Source: Azolla pinnata
Taxonomy: Eukaryota > Streptophyta > Polypodiopsida > Salviniales > Salviniaceae
Assembly (NCBI GenBank): GCA_037176905.1
Contig: JBBBWG010029421.1
Coordinates: 74,901 to 130,072 of the forward strand
Direction of reading: 5' to 3'
Length of the DNA stretch: 55,172 nucleotides
The translations under genes were made by a program, and so were the position numbers. Under the pieces are notes generated by a model. It saw nothing but the letters and a program-made list of their open reading frames with translations, was not told the DNA's origin and ran no database searches. Shown here piece after piece: positions 1 to 13,300 of the stretch. The first letter of the stretch is position 1. Each line of letters begins with the position of its first letter.

Positions 1-1211
1 TTACATGCAAGAGTTTTGGACTTTTATAAGGCAAACAACGCTAGTTACGGAATCAATGCTCAACTTCGTCTATCTTATGCCTTTCACTTATCTCTTCTGC
101 CCTTGCCTAGCTCTGCTCTGCTTTTATGTATATGTCCGTGACATCGGCCCTTGTTGTAGAACAACGCTAGTGACGAAATCAATACTCAACTCCTTTTATC
201 TTATACTCTTTTACCCTTGCCTAGCTCTGCTTTGCTTTTATGTATCTGTCTGTGACACCGGCCCTTGTTGCGGAAGAGATTCCACACCAATCAAAAGCCA
301 AAACATGATGATTCTCCTCGCGAGTTCTGGCCTATGCTCAAAAAGATTCTTGGCCAATCAGCGTGGATTGATCAATGATAATACCATCATGCTTGGGGAG
401 GCTCTTCTGCCCAACTCAATCAAGCAATGCATCATATTCTACCCTGTTCTAACCAATTCACAAGACTGCCAAATTGATTTAGCTAGGGCTGCGCTTTCCA
501 TATATAACTTTGCTCAACAAGTCATTGTCTGATGTTTATTTGGAATCCACCCTTTTTTAAACACCATTTCCTTTTGTGCTTCACTTCTTTTGTTGCACTT
601 GAATGAGCTCCTCTGCTACCCTTGGGCTTATTGCCCTTTGACATTCCATCTTACCAAAACACAGCAATGACAACTCAGCTGTTTCCATTTCCAATGTCAA
701 AAATTGTTACTTTTAAGTGAAAAGCATCTTCTTGCTTGCTAGTGATTCATCAAGACTGCTGCTTTAAAGTGAAGAAAACTAATTCATCTCTATAGTTCAA
801 GGCCATTCCAAATTTTATTTTAACACTAACATTGCATTCCCCAACTGTAGCACACACTTAACATTACAATCCTTTTAGCACAGTGTTCATGGCATTTGAC
901 AGGCCTTTTATTTTCTGCCATCAAATTGTATATGAAGCCATCAAATTTGGAGGACATCCAATTTCAAGAGCATAGAATGAATCTTTACAGTTAAGAAGAA
1001 GAAGAAGAAGAAATACAACAATCATTTTACCCCAGGTTACCAAATGTTAACAGGATCCTATACAAAATCACGCCTCTTCCTTCGTTTATCTTACATCATA
1101 ATTACAATGTACAAAAGAATTATTAGTTAGAAATTAGTGTTCCGAAAAATGCACTTTACGAAAATGATCCAGGATCGAAGGTCTGATTCTTCCCAAAAGA
1201 ATAACTGATGT
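1..1211. repeat. Left flank with ~125-bp tandem duplication
   Basis: Bases about 36-158 and 162-272 are two diverged copies (CAACGCTAGT, then CTTGCCTAGCTCTGCT, CTTTTATGTAT, CGGCCCTTGTTG). They account for the internal repeat in a 175-codon open frame (5-532) that has no recognisable family. The rest of the flank holds a GAA run (about 993-1012) and presumably the callose synthase 3' UTR. Confidence 0.75.
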
Positions 1212-4200
1212 CTACCCCTGAACATTGGCCCTGTTTCCAGCTAAGATGAGAGATATCTCCAATCCTCGGCTAAAGGCTTGATTGAATACGATCCTTGTCT
1301 GAAATGTGGAGATAAACGGGAACCACGAAAGTACAGCAATAGGAAAGAATATGATCATACCCATTAGTGCATCATAAGCCCGTGCGATGAGGGGAAGTGA
1401 TGACCATAAACCGAGCCGCTTCACCACCGGTTTCCAAGCAATTGCAATCTGTAGATATTTACATTTGTCAGAAGATTTTAGTCGTCCATGATTAATCCAT
1501 TTGACAAACAGAGTGAACTAATGTGCTTTCCAGTTATCAGTTGGTTTTACACAGCTCTACATTGATTCCAGAATGAGGTTCATATTCGTTAACATGTCAT
1601 TTCACGAACATTCAACCAGTGAAATTCACAAACTCAGTTCCAGTTATATTTCGCTTTTCTGTTTGAATTCCGGCCAAACAGATACTTACTGAAAGAATGC
1701 CCCAACCAGTGGGAACAAGAGCTAATATACTTGCAAATACATCACTTGTACTTAACGGTGTCAAGGCGAGAGTAACAATAAGGACGGCCAAAATCAAGAG
1801 GAAAAAGAACCCTTGGAAATATCGATAAAAGATCTGCAGATTCTCAGCAGTCCTCGAGCCAGAGATAATAGCCTGGATAACAAAAGAAGACATTATATGA
1901 ATATATTACAGAGTCTGAAATATGGATGATATGTATGACTACACAATTACCTTCAGTGTCTTTGGTTTGAAAGACAATATCTGCATGGAAAAAAATATAT
2001 AGCTCAGGGTGAACAAAGGACTAACAACACTCCACATGAACTATTTACGAAGGAAACTGCAACTCTGACATGTAGATGTTATGCATGGAGACTTTCAAGA
2101 ATTACCTTAAATATCAAGACCAAGGCTCCAAGAATAATCCATGACACTCCGTATACCTGTGTGAGGAATTTCACACATTCAACTGTTTATTCAAGGAAAA
2201 GATGTCACAAGGGCAATTTGCACACTTCATCACTTACCACTAGGCTTGTGCTTCCATTGGCAGCCTTGAGATGATAAACTATGCCGTACTGAAAGAAAAA
2301 GAAACGTAAACATAGTATCGTTTCCAGTATCCTGCTTCTCGTAGAACGAATATGCTCCTGCCAAAAAAAGACACAATGAAAAACAAGCCAATAGATAACA
2401 GAATATGTGACTTGCAATACTACACAGTATGTTTGTAACCTAAACCTATGTTTGCCAGCTGTAAATCTATGACACTTCGATTAGTCAGATGTAAATCTAT
2501 GACACCACTATGCCCAATGGTGTGAGGAAACTTGAAAAATGACTAAGCAAACAGACCCCTTAAAAGCCTCTTGGTGGAGGGATTGCGTTGCAGAAATATA
2601 TGCATTATATGGATACATAATTAGCCATAATAGTACAATATTGTGTGCTATGATTAACATTCAGAACTTGGATTTGGACGAGAACATAAAACCTTTGTAT
2701 TCAAGCTTCTTTGTTTTGATTTGACTAATATTCAGCAGCTTTTTGCCCACTTTGTCTGGATTTGGACGACAAGATATAACCTTTGTATTCAAGCGTCTTT
2801 GTTTCGATTTGGATGAGAACATATTACCTACATAACCTTTGTGTCCAAGCTAAGGATTACTAAAATAAACAGCTATTTTTCAGTTTTCCATCAATTTGGG
2901 AAAAAGAATCTCGCCGTGCTAACCCCAATAGGAGAATGGAAGAAGGAAAATGAGATTTTTACATGTTCTTCCTCCCACCATGTTTCCCAGCTATCATCTG
3001 ATTTGACACCAACACCACCTCTATAGAGCAACCAATTCGCCCAGTCATCGAAGTCAGCTACAGTTCTAAGTAAATAGAAACAGAAACAGTCAGATAAATC
3101 AGAGGTTACCTTAAAGAGCAAGAGATGTTCTAGTAGTACTTACTTCTGCCATTCGAAACCTGATGGATTGAAAATGAATGGTGCAAAAAGCCAAGATAAT
3201 GCAAGGAACCAGCTACTGAAACTGAGGAGAATATAGCTCACACTCGAACTCTCATAACCGTATGCCAGATACACTAACAGAAGCATGATGACTTCCAGGC
3301 TGGAAAAATGGAAATACATAATCAATAGCTTTTCTCAAGTCATAATTGGCTGGATTAAAAATTCTAAGGGAACATACGCTTTGACAAAATGGCTGCGAGA
3401 ATATAATCGGTAATTATCTGCAAACTTTATATGTTGCACAACAAAACCTCTTCCTGTTGCTCGGTACTAATAGAAAAAGATGTATATCAATGTAATGAGT
3501 GCAGCTCAATGGCAAAAGAATATAACAAGGTAAAATAAGATTGAAAGAAACCAACCTTGGCACCACCATGCAGAATGGTTCGGCCAAAGTAGTGTGTCCG
3601 TGTACCCAATGAGAATGTAAAGAACACTGAACAGAGCTGCAATTGCATAGTCACAAAACTGACAATTGCCTGCTTTCCATAAAGAGAACATTAATACTTA
3701 GTTTTAGTGTGAAGAAAGCATATATACAAAAGTCAGTTTTGTAATATACATTTAAAACTCCTTGTTCCAGAATGAAGCCCATAATCATAGGAATTGCAGT
3801 GAAAACGCCAATCTGGAATAAGAATTGAGTGTTCAAAGCACTTTGCAGCCCCTGATTGTTTGTGATAATTGCTACATTTGACAACGACTCTCCAACTCCC
3901 GACAGTGCCTGTAATAGCCATTAATTCAGTATAAGAAAAACACATTTTCACTTAATAAAAATTACTCAATAATAACTCTGATTACCAAATAAGCTTTGCC
4001 ATACAAGAACACATAGACAACCAGCACAGTCATCTGCAGAAAGGCAAAAATAAAAATAAAGTTGGAAATGCCAAATAGAGGAAATTGCAAGGTGCAGCCA
4101 GGACTTGACACTTTCTACATTACCATTGTGCACACATAATAGCCCACTGAGGTAACATAGAATGAAAGCATTCTAAAGAAATCCAACAATTGGCCCAATC

Positions 4201-4300
4201 GATAGACATCCCGACTTAAAGATTGTTCTCCATTTCCACTTGATACCTTGGCTTCAAATAGAGCTATCTGATTTAAACCAACATCTCGACCTTTCCCAAC
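1212..4300 (-). other. Callose synthase exons 42-53: C-terminal transmembrane cluster (residues ~1393-1880)
   Basis: Exons: 4124-4300, 3986-4033, 3750-3908, 3556-3669, 3378-3466, 3144-3299, 2963-3065, 2238-2357, 2106-2156, 1951-1980, 1690-1872, 1212-1448. Introns are short, and exon 51 is only 30 nt. Family landmarks are [126 protein letters not shown], and the C-terminal [18 protein letters not shown]. Repeated hydrophobic stretches are consistent with the multi-pass C-terminal half. The stop codon is at 1212-1214. Confidence 0.93.
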
Positions 4301-7300
4301 CTGGTCAAGCGTAAGTTACAAATGCTTGTATGAATTGATTAGCAATCTACAATTATGTGTGAAGTTCGTGTCCAAGCTTATGCTTCGATTACAATGGAAG
4401 GGAAATCACGGCATGTTTCCAAACCTGAATATATTCATGATGGGTGACATTCCCTTGTCTCAATGTAGAATTGAAACCTGGAGAAGGATAAAAAGTAAGA
4501 GGAAAAAAAGCCCAAGAGTTGCTTCCCATCAAGTTTGGATCTCGCATTCAAAGAGTCTCATTCACTAGTCATCTTATCAATAATCTACAAATGCCCTACT
4601 CCCAAACCTGCATAGATGTCCTCACTGATGTTGATGCTTTTTGAGGCTTTACTGAATCCACCCCTGGTCAGATGAAAGACTCGATCAAATACATCAGGGT
4701 GACCATAGTGCATGCGAACCCTACAGAAACACAACATTCCATAAATCCATTATCTAAGATGTCAGACCACAGCGAGTTTCCAAATCTTAGAGCTAATCAA
4801 ACAGTAGTTACTTCAATGGCCGTGCTAGGACTCGTTGCCCAAGTGTGACAAAACTTGTTTCCTGGTTGGACATGAACCACGCCAATGAGGAGACACTGCA
4901 GAACGAGCATCAGAGTGTTAGTAATCTACAGGAAGGAAGGTGAATATTGATGTACTTCACATGTTACCTTCCCGTAAACACATGCTCTCGAACTCCAAGA
5001 ATGGTGGGAGGATGGATCCCATAATTTCCTTTGAACTCCTCAAGCAAATTGCGCATCTTTAGAGCCTCTTCAAAATAGTTATCCTTAACAAAAAAATATA
5101 AAGCTCAAACATGAGAAACCTCACAAACCAGATTTGACTGCTGGAAATACCTCAACTCTCATTAGCAATTGAGGAACCTCAAGCTTAGTTTGAAGAAAGA
5201 AGATGTCCACTGCATAATTAACTGTACATGGCAAAATCATTCTACACACGTAAACATATGAAATGACAGTTTCTGTCTCAGGATAAATGCCAGGGATTCT
5301 GAAGATACCTTCAAGACTCCAGACCCTACTATGTACAAAGCAGCTCAAGATGATTTGATCATCAACTCCCCAATGTATATGGACATAGATAAAAGGACGT
5401 AGGTTCAGGTGGAGTGTTGTGCAAAAAGATCTAGAGGCACATTAAATGTGGATATGGATTTATAAGGGAGGAGCTTGGGGAGCTATATGTAATAATTTGC
5501 TACATTCCAGTTATCTACTTGAGGTTTTCACCTATCGGAGAATCACCGTACCTACCATTACACAATGATTTCATCTAGAAGGGAACAACACAATCAGCAA
5601 CTAAAGTAAGCGATGCAAATTAAAACATGCAGAGTAAATGGCATGATGAGAAAAACCATGATACAAAGCAATGCTTGCAATAAGAGTAACTCAAAGGATC
5701 TGTACATGGAAATACGCAAGGGAAATTGTCCAATAACATGTGAGAACAAAATTTGGAGCCTCTGGTTCTCCATAGAAAAAGTTGCATCTCAAACTTTCAG
5801 ATGGATATGCTAATCTATGCTGTGCTCTTGAAAGACAATGTGCACACCTTCAAGAATCACGAATGCATAGTGGTTATTCGTAGTAGATATGTGAGGATTA
5901 AGCATTCATAAGGTATGTACTAGACAGATCTGGAGAGAACTTTAGTGAATAGTTGCCCACATAACAAGGAGAGAAGCATCACTTCTCACCATATAATACA
6001 GACAGGCATTATTTCAATCAGTTACATTGTTCAAGGTGAGCATTTATGTCATTAAAAATTTCTTCCCTAACATGCAAATAATCATTTCTGGTATGTTGCA
6101 TGCTATAACTATGAATGGATTACCTCCACTCCAAACATTGTTTGCATTGTTCCCACCCAAACATGGCAAATCAGAAAAGCATAGGACATGACAATAATGC
6201 AACAACACATAATGTCTTGTTTGGTCCTGTGTTAGCATTCACAAACCTCGTCATGGAAATGAAATAACCATTCAAGCGCTTATCAAGTCTACCATCCTGA
6301 TTCCTTAAATTTCATCCTCCATTAAAAAACATTATCTAGGATGAGAAGAAAGAACATGCAAAAGCCTTCTCAACTAGTACCAACCTGATTCATGTCAATG
6401 GTCTGAACTGCATCACCACGTGTGAAAATCACGGCATGATTTTGGTTTTCAGGCTTTCCCTCCCCTAATATAGGATTTCCAGGGAGCTTTATGGAGTAGA
6501 TTTCCTTGTAAGGTGAAACAACGAAGAATAAGACAGAGTAAAACACATTTTATTTACTTTACAAAAGTATTAGTACCTGGTCCTTATTACCATTACCCTT
6601 CACTAATTTGGAATAATAGTCTTTCCCATCCTTTGTTTCAACATCGTGAATATAAGCAACCCGCAATCCTTCATTTCTGTACGGAAGTAATTTGTAAACA
6701 AATTAAAACTAAAAACTGATAAAAGTAAAGAGCAGATAATGTGATCTGACAGCATACTCTTTCAATAAATACAATATATCATCTGCTTTTGAATCTTTCT
6801 TTGCTTTCTGTTGCCCAAATATTTGGCATGTGATTACGTATACAAACTTCATGTCTGCATAAGCTCTGGCCATATCCGACTTCTCAAACGATTCTGAATT
6901 ATGTGAGCGATTATCTATTTGAAAGAAAAAACAAAGCAATATTAGAACACAAAGTCCACACTGAGCAATATGCAACCCTTCAATACCTAATTCTCAACCA
7001 GCTCTAAAACAGAAGTTATTTTAGAGAACAACAGCATAAAAGTGACTAGGGAGACCGCACTGTACTGTCCTTCATACCTGAATCCTCAACAAAGCTTTGT
7101 AGGAGGAGTGCCCTCCTGTAGTACATCATTCCTCGAACTGATCAAGAAACATAAAAAATAAGCCATCCAAATATGGTATTCATACAAGATCATTTGAAAA
7201 TGGACAGCAGATAATTATAATAAATCCAGTGGATGATCATTCAGTATAAGGTTTATGTTTCCAGGGATGCACATGCCTGTTCGTGCAAGGGTCTGTCCTC

Positions 7301-10300
7301 GATAAGAAGCCCATAAACGAAGTTCCAAAACTTTGTTTGGGGGAAGTACTCCCCTGTCAAACTCTTCACCAAAGGTTTTCTCAATATAACCAATCTTTTC
7401 AAGGAAATTCTTCCATTCATCTGCATGAGATACAATTGCATGATTATGATGAGACTCCCAATAATGTGCACGCTACATAAAAGCAAGCATAAAGGACTAG
7501 TCTATCTCTCAGCTTCTAAATCCATCTTCAAGTTAACAACACTCCCAGAATTTCTTATTCACAATATTGAATCATTAAAAAAAAAAAATCTTTAAGGATT
7601 CTTCTGTTGGGTGGAGCTTATCATAGCTATGGAATTTCTTCTTCAATTAGAAGGCAAATATCTACAATCTGTACCTGGAAAAATTTTTTGAAGATAGAAG
7701 AGTGTCGAAATGCCATCTTCATTTTCTTTCCGGAGTTCATCCATGCTATACATCACAATCTCACTGTAATATGGCGTATACACACTGAGAAAAACAGACA
7801 GCCAAACTAATTAATTATCCACTTCCGCAAATTCCATCAAAATTATCAAATGGTCAAAACATCACCAAAATGACTTCATTGCTCTAACAGCTGGTGCGGC
7901 CGGTATCTTCATAAACAATGAATTTGTAAAGAATTGCAAACGTCTTCGAGCCTCCAAATTCTTTGGTATTGTAGAGGCTGACTCCTTGATGGTCAACAGA
8001 GAATGCAACCGCTTGATCGATTCTTTCTGTCACAAATATATAAGCTATAACAATCAGAAATTTCACTGTAAATAATGTAAAAGCTGTACACAAACCTCTC
8101 CTGGTTTGAGCACTCCAATGTGTTTGAAGTTAGGTCCTTCTCCCGGCATAACAGGTCGCATACTATGACAAGGAAAAGAAAAAACAACAAATGAAAACAT
8201 CAACATCATATTTTCTTACTTTGTCAAAGAAAGATGCTCACAGTAAAACATCTAAAACACACCCCGACTATGAGTTAGCATCTTGTGAGAGTAAATAAAC
8301 GGTTCTGCTGTTGACTACAAAAGGAAAAAGTGACTTTGGATAGCACAAAGAAATGAAACAAAATGGACCATGCATTTGGATACAGTTCAAGAGAAAGACA
8401 GCTACTTTTTTATCATTTGGATACTGTTTATTTACCCATTTTCAAGTATATTGTTTCATCTTAATTCTTCACCTAGATACGAACAAAAATATTTAGTAAA
8501 ACCTTATATTGTACCATTAATTTCAATTTTACATCACATATAACAAATAAACTTTAGCACAGATACTAATGAAAAATATATTCAAACCTGAAATTCACGG
8601 CAGCACCCCAGAGATCACGTAATGCACTGGTAAGAACTTTAGAGTCTCTTTTAAGTTCCTGAGAACTTGATTTTACCTGGTTTTTAGCACGGATTTAGGA
8701 CTTTTCAAATCAGAACACTAAATCTCTATGAAATATGATACTGTTACATATTACATTATTCCTTAGCATTTCCTACTCTATGAAACAAATCCAGTGCAGC
8801 ACATACAAGTAATCCAGTCAAAGCTGTGATTCGGCTGACTATATTCTGAATATTATCAATTTTGAATGAAGCGAAAAATGAGCCATTGAGTATGCTGCTT
8901 TCTGCATCCTCGAATAATTGCCGAAACCTAGAAATTAAGTAGTTTTCCCAGTCAAAATTCAGACAAGCTTAGCAAGATCTGTGAACACCAAAACAGGGTC
9001 TATGTAAATTACCAATGCATGTCCTCCTTGGTTAACAAGCTATTAAGTAGCAACTTCACACTCTCATAAACTTCTCTAACTGCGGAAGTCATGTACTGAT
9101 CTCTACTCAATCTTTCCCATAGCTCTTCTGAACTCTCTTTTTTCTTCATAGCAAGTTCTATTGCCAAGAAAACCTGCATTTTCAATTGCGTGAGTTTAGC
9201 AAAGAAGCCATGAAATCCATAAATAGTTTCGAAAAGCAATCCAACCTTGCTGACAAGAAGAAATAGTGGCCATTGAACAAGACTAAGGGTTCCTTTATTG
9301 GATGGCATTACGAGTAGGTCCCTCTCTCTGGAAAATATAAGAAAATACATGATTTAATTTTACTTTTTTTGCACAGAACCACAGATTTACCTGCTCAAGA
9401 AAAGAGCCAATAACTATTCACAGATTCTCTGCCTTCCAAGTAACAGAAGCACTCTAACAACAATATTGAACACATAGATGATATACAGCATTAGGATTTG
9501 TACCGATTTGTAATATAATCCTCAGTTCGAAGACAATGAATGATCTCATTCCAAAATGGTGCAAACGATGCTGCTTTCTCTCTTTCTGATCTATTGTCCT
9601 GCATGAAATTTCAAACCATCCAGGAAAGATTAATATTGTGGAAAAAGACACAGTAAATTACATTAAATGCACACTGAATTTTAGGAATGTTACTGTTTTC
9701 GAATGTTGGAAAATTTCAGAAGTTGTTATTAAGAAGACCATTGCTCATTCTTCTTTTCTCAGTGTTAACAATCAACCATAGACATGGACTATCCTGATAG
9801 GCTATTATCATGTGAAACCACCAGATTGAATCATCAAGAGATGAATTATAGAAGTCATTGTTGCAGGACAGTTACTGTCGATCCTCCCTGAGTACATCCT
9901 TCTTGTGAAATCTCCACAGTGAATTTACTTTGAGCTATCGTTCATTCCAAGCCATGAATTATTAATCTGCCTCTACGTTATGCTATGATCATGTACAATG
10001 CAATGATTGGAAGAATGCGATGTCATCAGGGATTAGATAGTAAACAGTTGTGATGAACTACTGCATATCCTTTTAGTAACAATATGGCTAAAGACTAAAG
10101 TGTGTTTGTTCAAGCCAATACTTACGCACATGAAGATACAACTTTGTATAAATAGAACAGAAAAGATACAAAGCAGTTTACTATTGGTGGAATAAGAAAG
10201 TTGGAACTTTACACTGCCAAACTAAGTTCCAATGGGAGAATTTTGGGTAACTTTTAAACGTCTCAGTAAGTTTAGCATAATCAATTTCGAATTATCTAGA

Positions 10301-13300
10301 AGGCAACATATTCTTGATAACATGTTTGCAGTAGGAGTCCCATATCTCCAAGGATTCCACAACATATACTCACATATACATGTAAATGCTAACAGGCCAC
10401 TAACATCAAAGAGGTAATCGATTAAATAGATATCTAGGACGCAGGTTTTAATTCACAAGTCCTGGCATCGTTGCAGCATTGACTCACTTGTATATACACA
10501 AGTATAAACATACAATTGGTATTTCTATTCAACTTTCAGTGTACCAAGCTATGCTAATTACACCAGAATACTTCCTCTTTTCACATACTTCTAATATATT
10601 CCCGATACCACCCAAATGTTTCACACCGAAATGTAGTTGGCCATCCTTCTACTGTACCACATTGATGATACGCTTTAGTATTAGAACCACACTAACGGCA
10701 CATTTTACCAAAATTATGACACGAAGTAGCTACTAACTGAACAAGTTGATCATGCACAAAGAAATGGGATATGGTCGCACATCTCCTTCAGACAACTAAA
10801 TATTCAGCACAGCTAAACCATTGCAATCCAGTAATTGCTGGTGAAATATCTAGTAGAAGAAGTTTTCTCTTCCGACTTCTTTGTTCTCTTTTTATATTTG
10901 ATACCATGCGTCTCATACATTAACTTAAATGCATCAGTTTAAATCTGTACTCACATTTGCATGGAGAGGAACATCTTTTTGGCTTATTTAAATCATGAAG
11001 TTCAAATCAATCGTTAACAACTGAGGGCTTGAAGGGCAGGGCACCATACAAACGAGCCTTTAGGGAGGCAATGGCGGCTCGCAACAGGGTGGGGTCATCA
11101 CGAAGAAAATGGTTGTAAATGTGAATACAGGAACGTTGGCGTTGCATGAGCTCATCTTGGTCATCTCGAGCCCGAGCAACCATGGCCCGTAGGGTGGGCA
11201 AGATGAGGTGCATCTGAGAAGACGGGAATTGGAGAATGCATTGATGCCATTGAATTAACGTATCGAAAGGCTTCACGTAATTGTCCACAATGAGGACAGG
11301 TACAATGCCAGCTGCCATGACCTCAACCAGGCGGTATGAGTTGGGCTGCCGCCCTGCAGGAACAAGCCCGAACGTCGTGTTCATCAGCCCACGGAAGCTA
11401 TATCGTGCATGTTCTGCCTCGTCCTCCTCACAATGCCTCCCTAGTTGCGGGTCAGCCTGCCTCTTTATGTCGTTCGTCTTGTGTTTACAGCTTGTCACGA
11501 CGATCACATCCTTCCCATTGTGAATGGATCGGAACGAGTCGTAGCTGCGCAGGGAACCCTCTTCGTTGGGAGCCCCGAGGTATCTGACACCGCGGAAGGT
11601 GGCAAGATACTCACGCTCCAGAGGTGGGATCGACTGCAAGGAATCAAGGTGGACATGGCCAGGGAGAGTGAGGCTGATGTCGAAGCCTGGCCTGTAGATA
11701 GTCTCGTGCATGTCAGAGGCGAGGATGGAAGCAAAGCCCATTCTCTTGGGATCAGGACCTCGACGATGCCACATATCGGCAAACGTGACCAGCACGTGGT
11801 TGAGGCCATTGTGGCCCCAGTAAGGGAGGGTCTCGGGAAGAACCTTGTGGGGGCTGTTGCTGTCCAGGAACACAAAGAAGAGGCAAGCCCTGTGAGGGTC
11901 ATGGGTGTGATAGGCCGTGGTGTTGAGCAAGGTGAAGTAGCGCACTGGTGGGCTGGGTTTGCTGTAGGAATAGATGAGAAGCTCGGATTGGTTGGAGCAT
12001 CTTGTGTAGTTGAAGCACACGTCCATGGAGCAGCGTGGGAGCTGGCTAGGGTAGTGCCATGCCCGCCCACGAGCGAACCAGGGCTCTGCTTTCTTCTCCG
12101 CCATGGCGGAAGAAGAAGAGCTGGAGCAGCTGGGGCTGTCTACTAGGTCGCACCTGCAAGACACGGCAGGGGAGCTCGCCCGCAAGGTGCAGTTACACGT
12201 GCCGTCGGTTTTACCTAAAGCCACGATTGGGAACACGTAGTCCGAGGTGGGCACATTCCTCCTACCCTCGGAATCAGAGACGTTTCTCCTTTGCATATGC
12301 CATTCCTCGGAATCAGAGAAGCTCCCATCTCTACCACTACTCCCATGCCTTAGCAGAAAGCCGTAGAGGCCCTGCACCTGCAGATTTTCGAAGGAGAGGC
12401 CATACATCCAGCAGCTGAGCGCGGCCCCGCCCAATAGTACCACCAGGAAGAGCAATGGGCATCGCCCAACTAACACCAACAGTTTGCCCATACTAGGCTA
12501 TCATTGGAATCTGTACTTATCCTCTGATCAGATCAGAATCCCCTCCGCTGATGTTGCTGATTCGTCAGGATTTTTCCCACACACGTAGCTCAGTGAGCTC
12601 TATACACTTCTGATTAATTATCGCATCTATTTCTCCATTGTGCATTCCGTAAGACTTGAATGCAGCCTCTAATCTAATCAACTCGCATCACGGAGCCTAT
12701 CACTGGCCTCCATCAGCCCCTGATGATTTCTGACTGCAGATACAGCTCAGTCTATCGATCCGTCCATTTTAGGTCATTATGCACAACCAAGCCTATCTCA
12801 CGGATCTCTGGTGCACACTGATGGATTCCTTGAATCTCTTGTGCCTCCTGATGGATTCGTGAACCTCTGCTGCCCCCTGATGGATTCGTGCCTGCTGAAT
12901 TCTTATGCATCTACAGCTCTACCTATTCATTGGCTGATTGATATAACCATTCCAGACAACCAAAGCTATCTCAAAGATCAGATTCTTGAAACTCTACTAA
13001 TCTCTATTTCAAAGAGATGAATAAAGAGTTGTATGCCTAAATAACAAATCTATCTCTAATCTCATGGAAGGGAAACACTTCCTATAGCAGATGCTAAAGA
13101 AAGAATATATCAACCTCTTTTAAGAGGGAAAAATTGGCCTATGGAGTTGGGGAGAGATGAGAGACAGCGAGAGAGGAAATGTTTTATTACCGAACATTAC
13201 AGTCTATTGATTTTTGAACCATTCTCCACGTATGTTGAACGTGGAGGACTTTTCAAAATCTTCAAGTTCCGAGAAAAGTAAGTGTAACTGCTTATGGAAG

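Noticed and set aside
5-532. 175-codon plus-strand open frame
   Set aside because: Its length comes from a tandem duplication at 36-272; the composition is not protein-like and no family is recognised.
11445-12146. 233-codon plus-strand frame
   Set aside because: Antisense shadow of the G+C-rich exostosin ORF.
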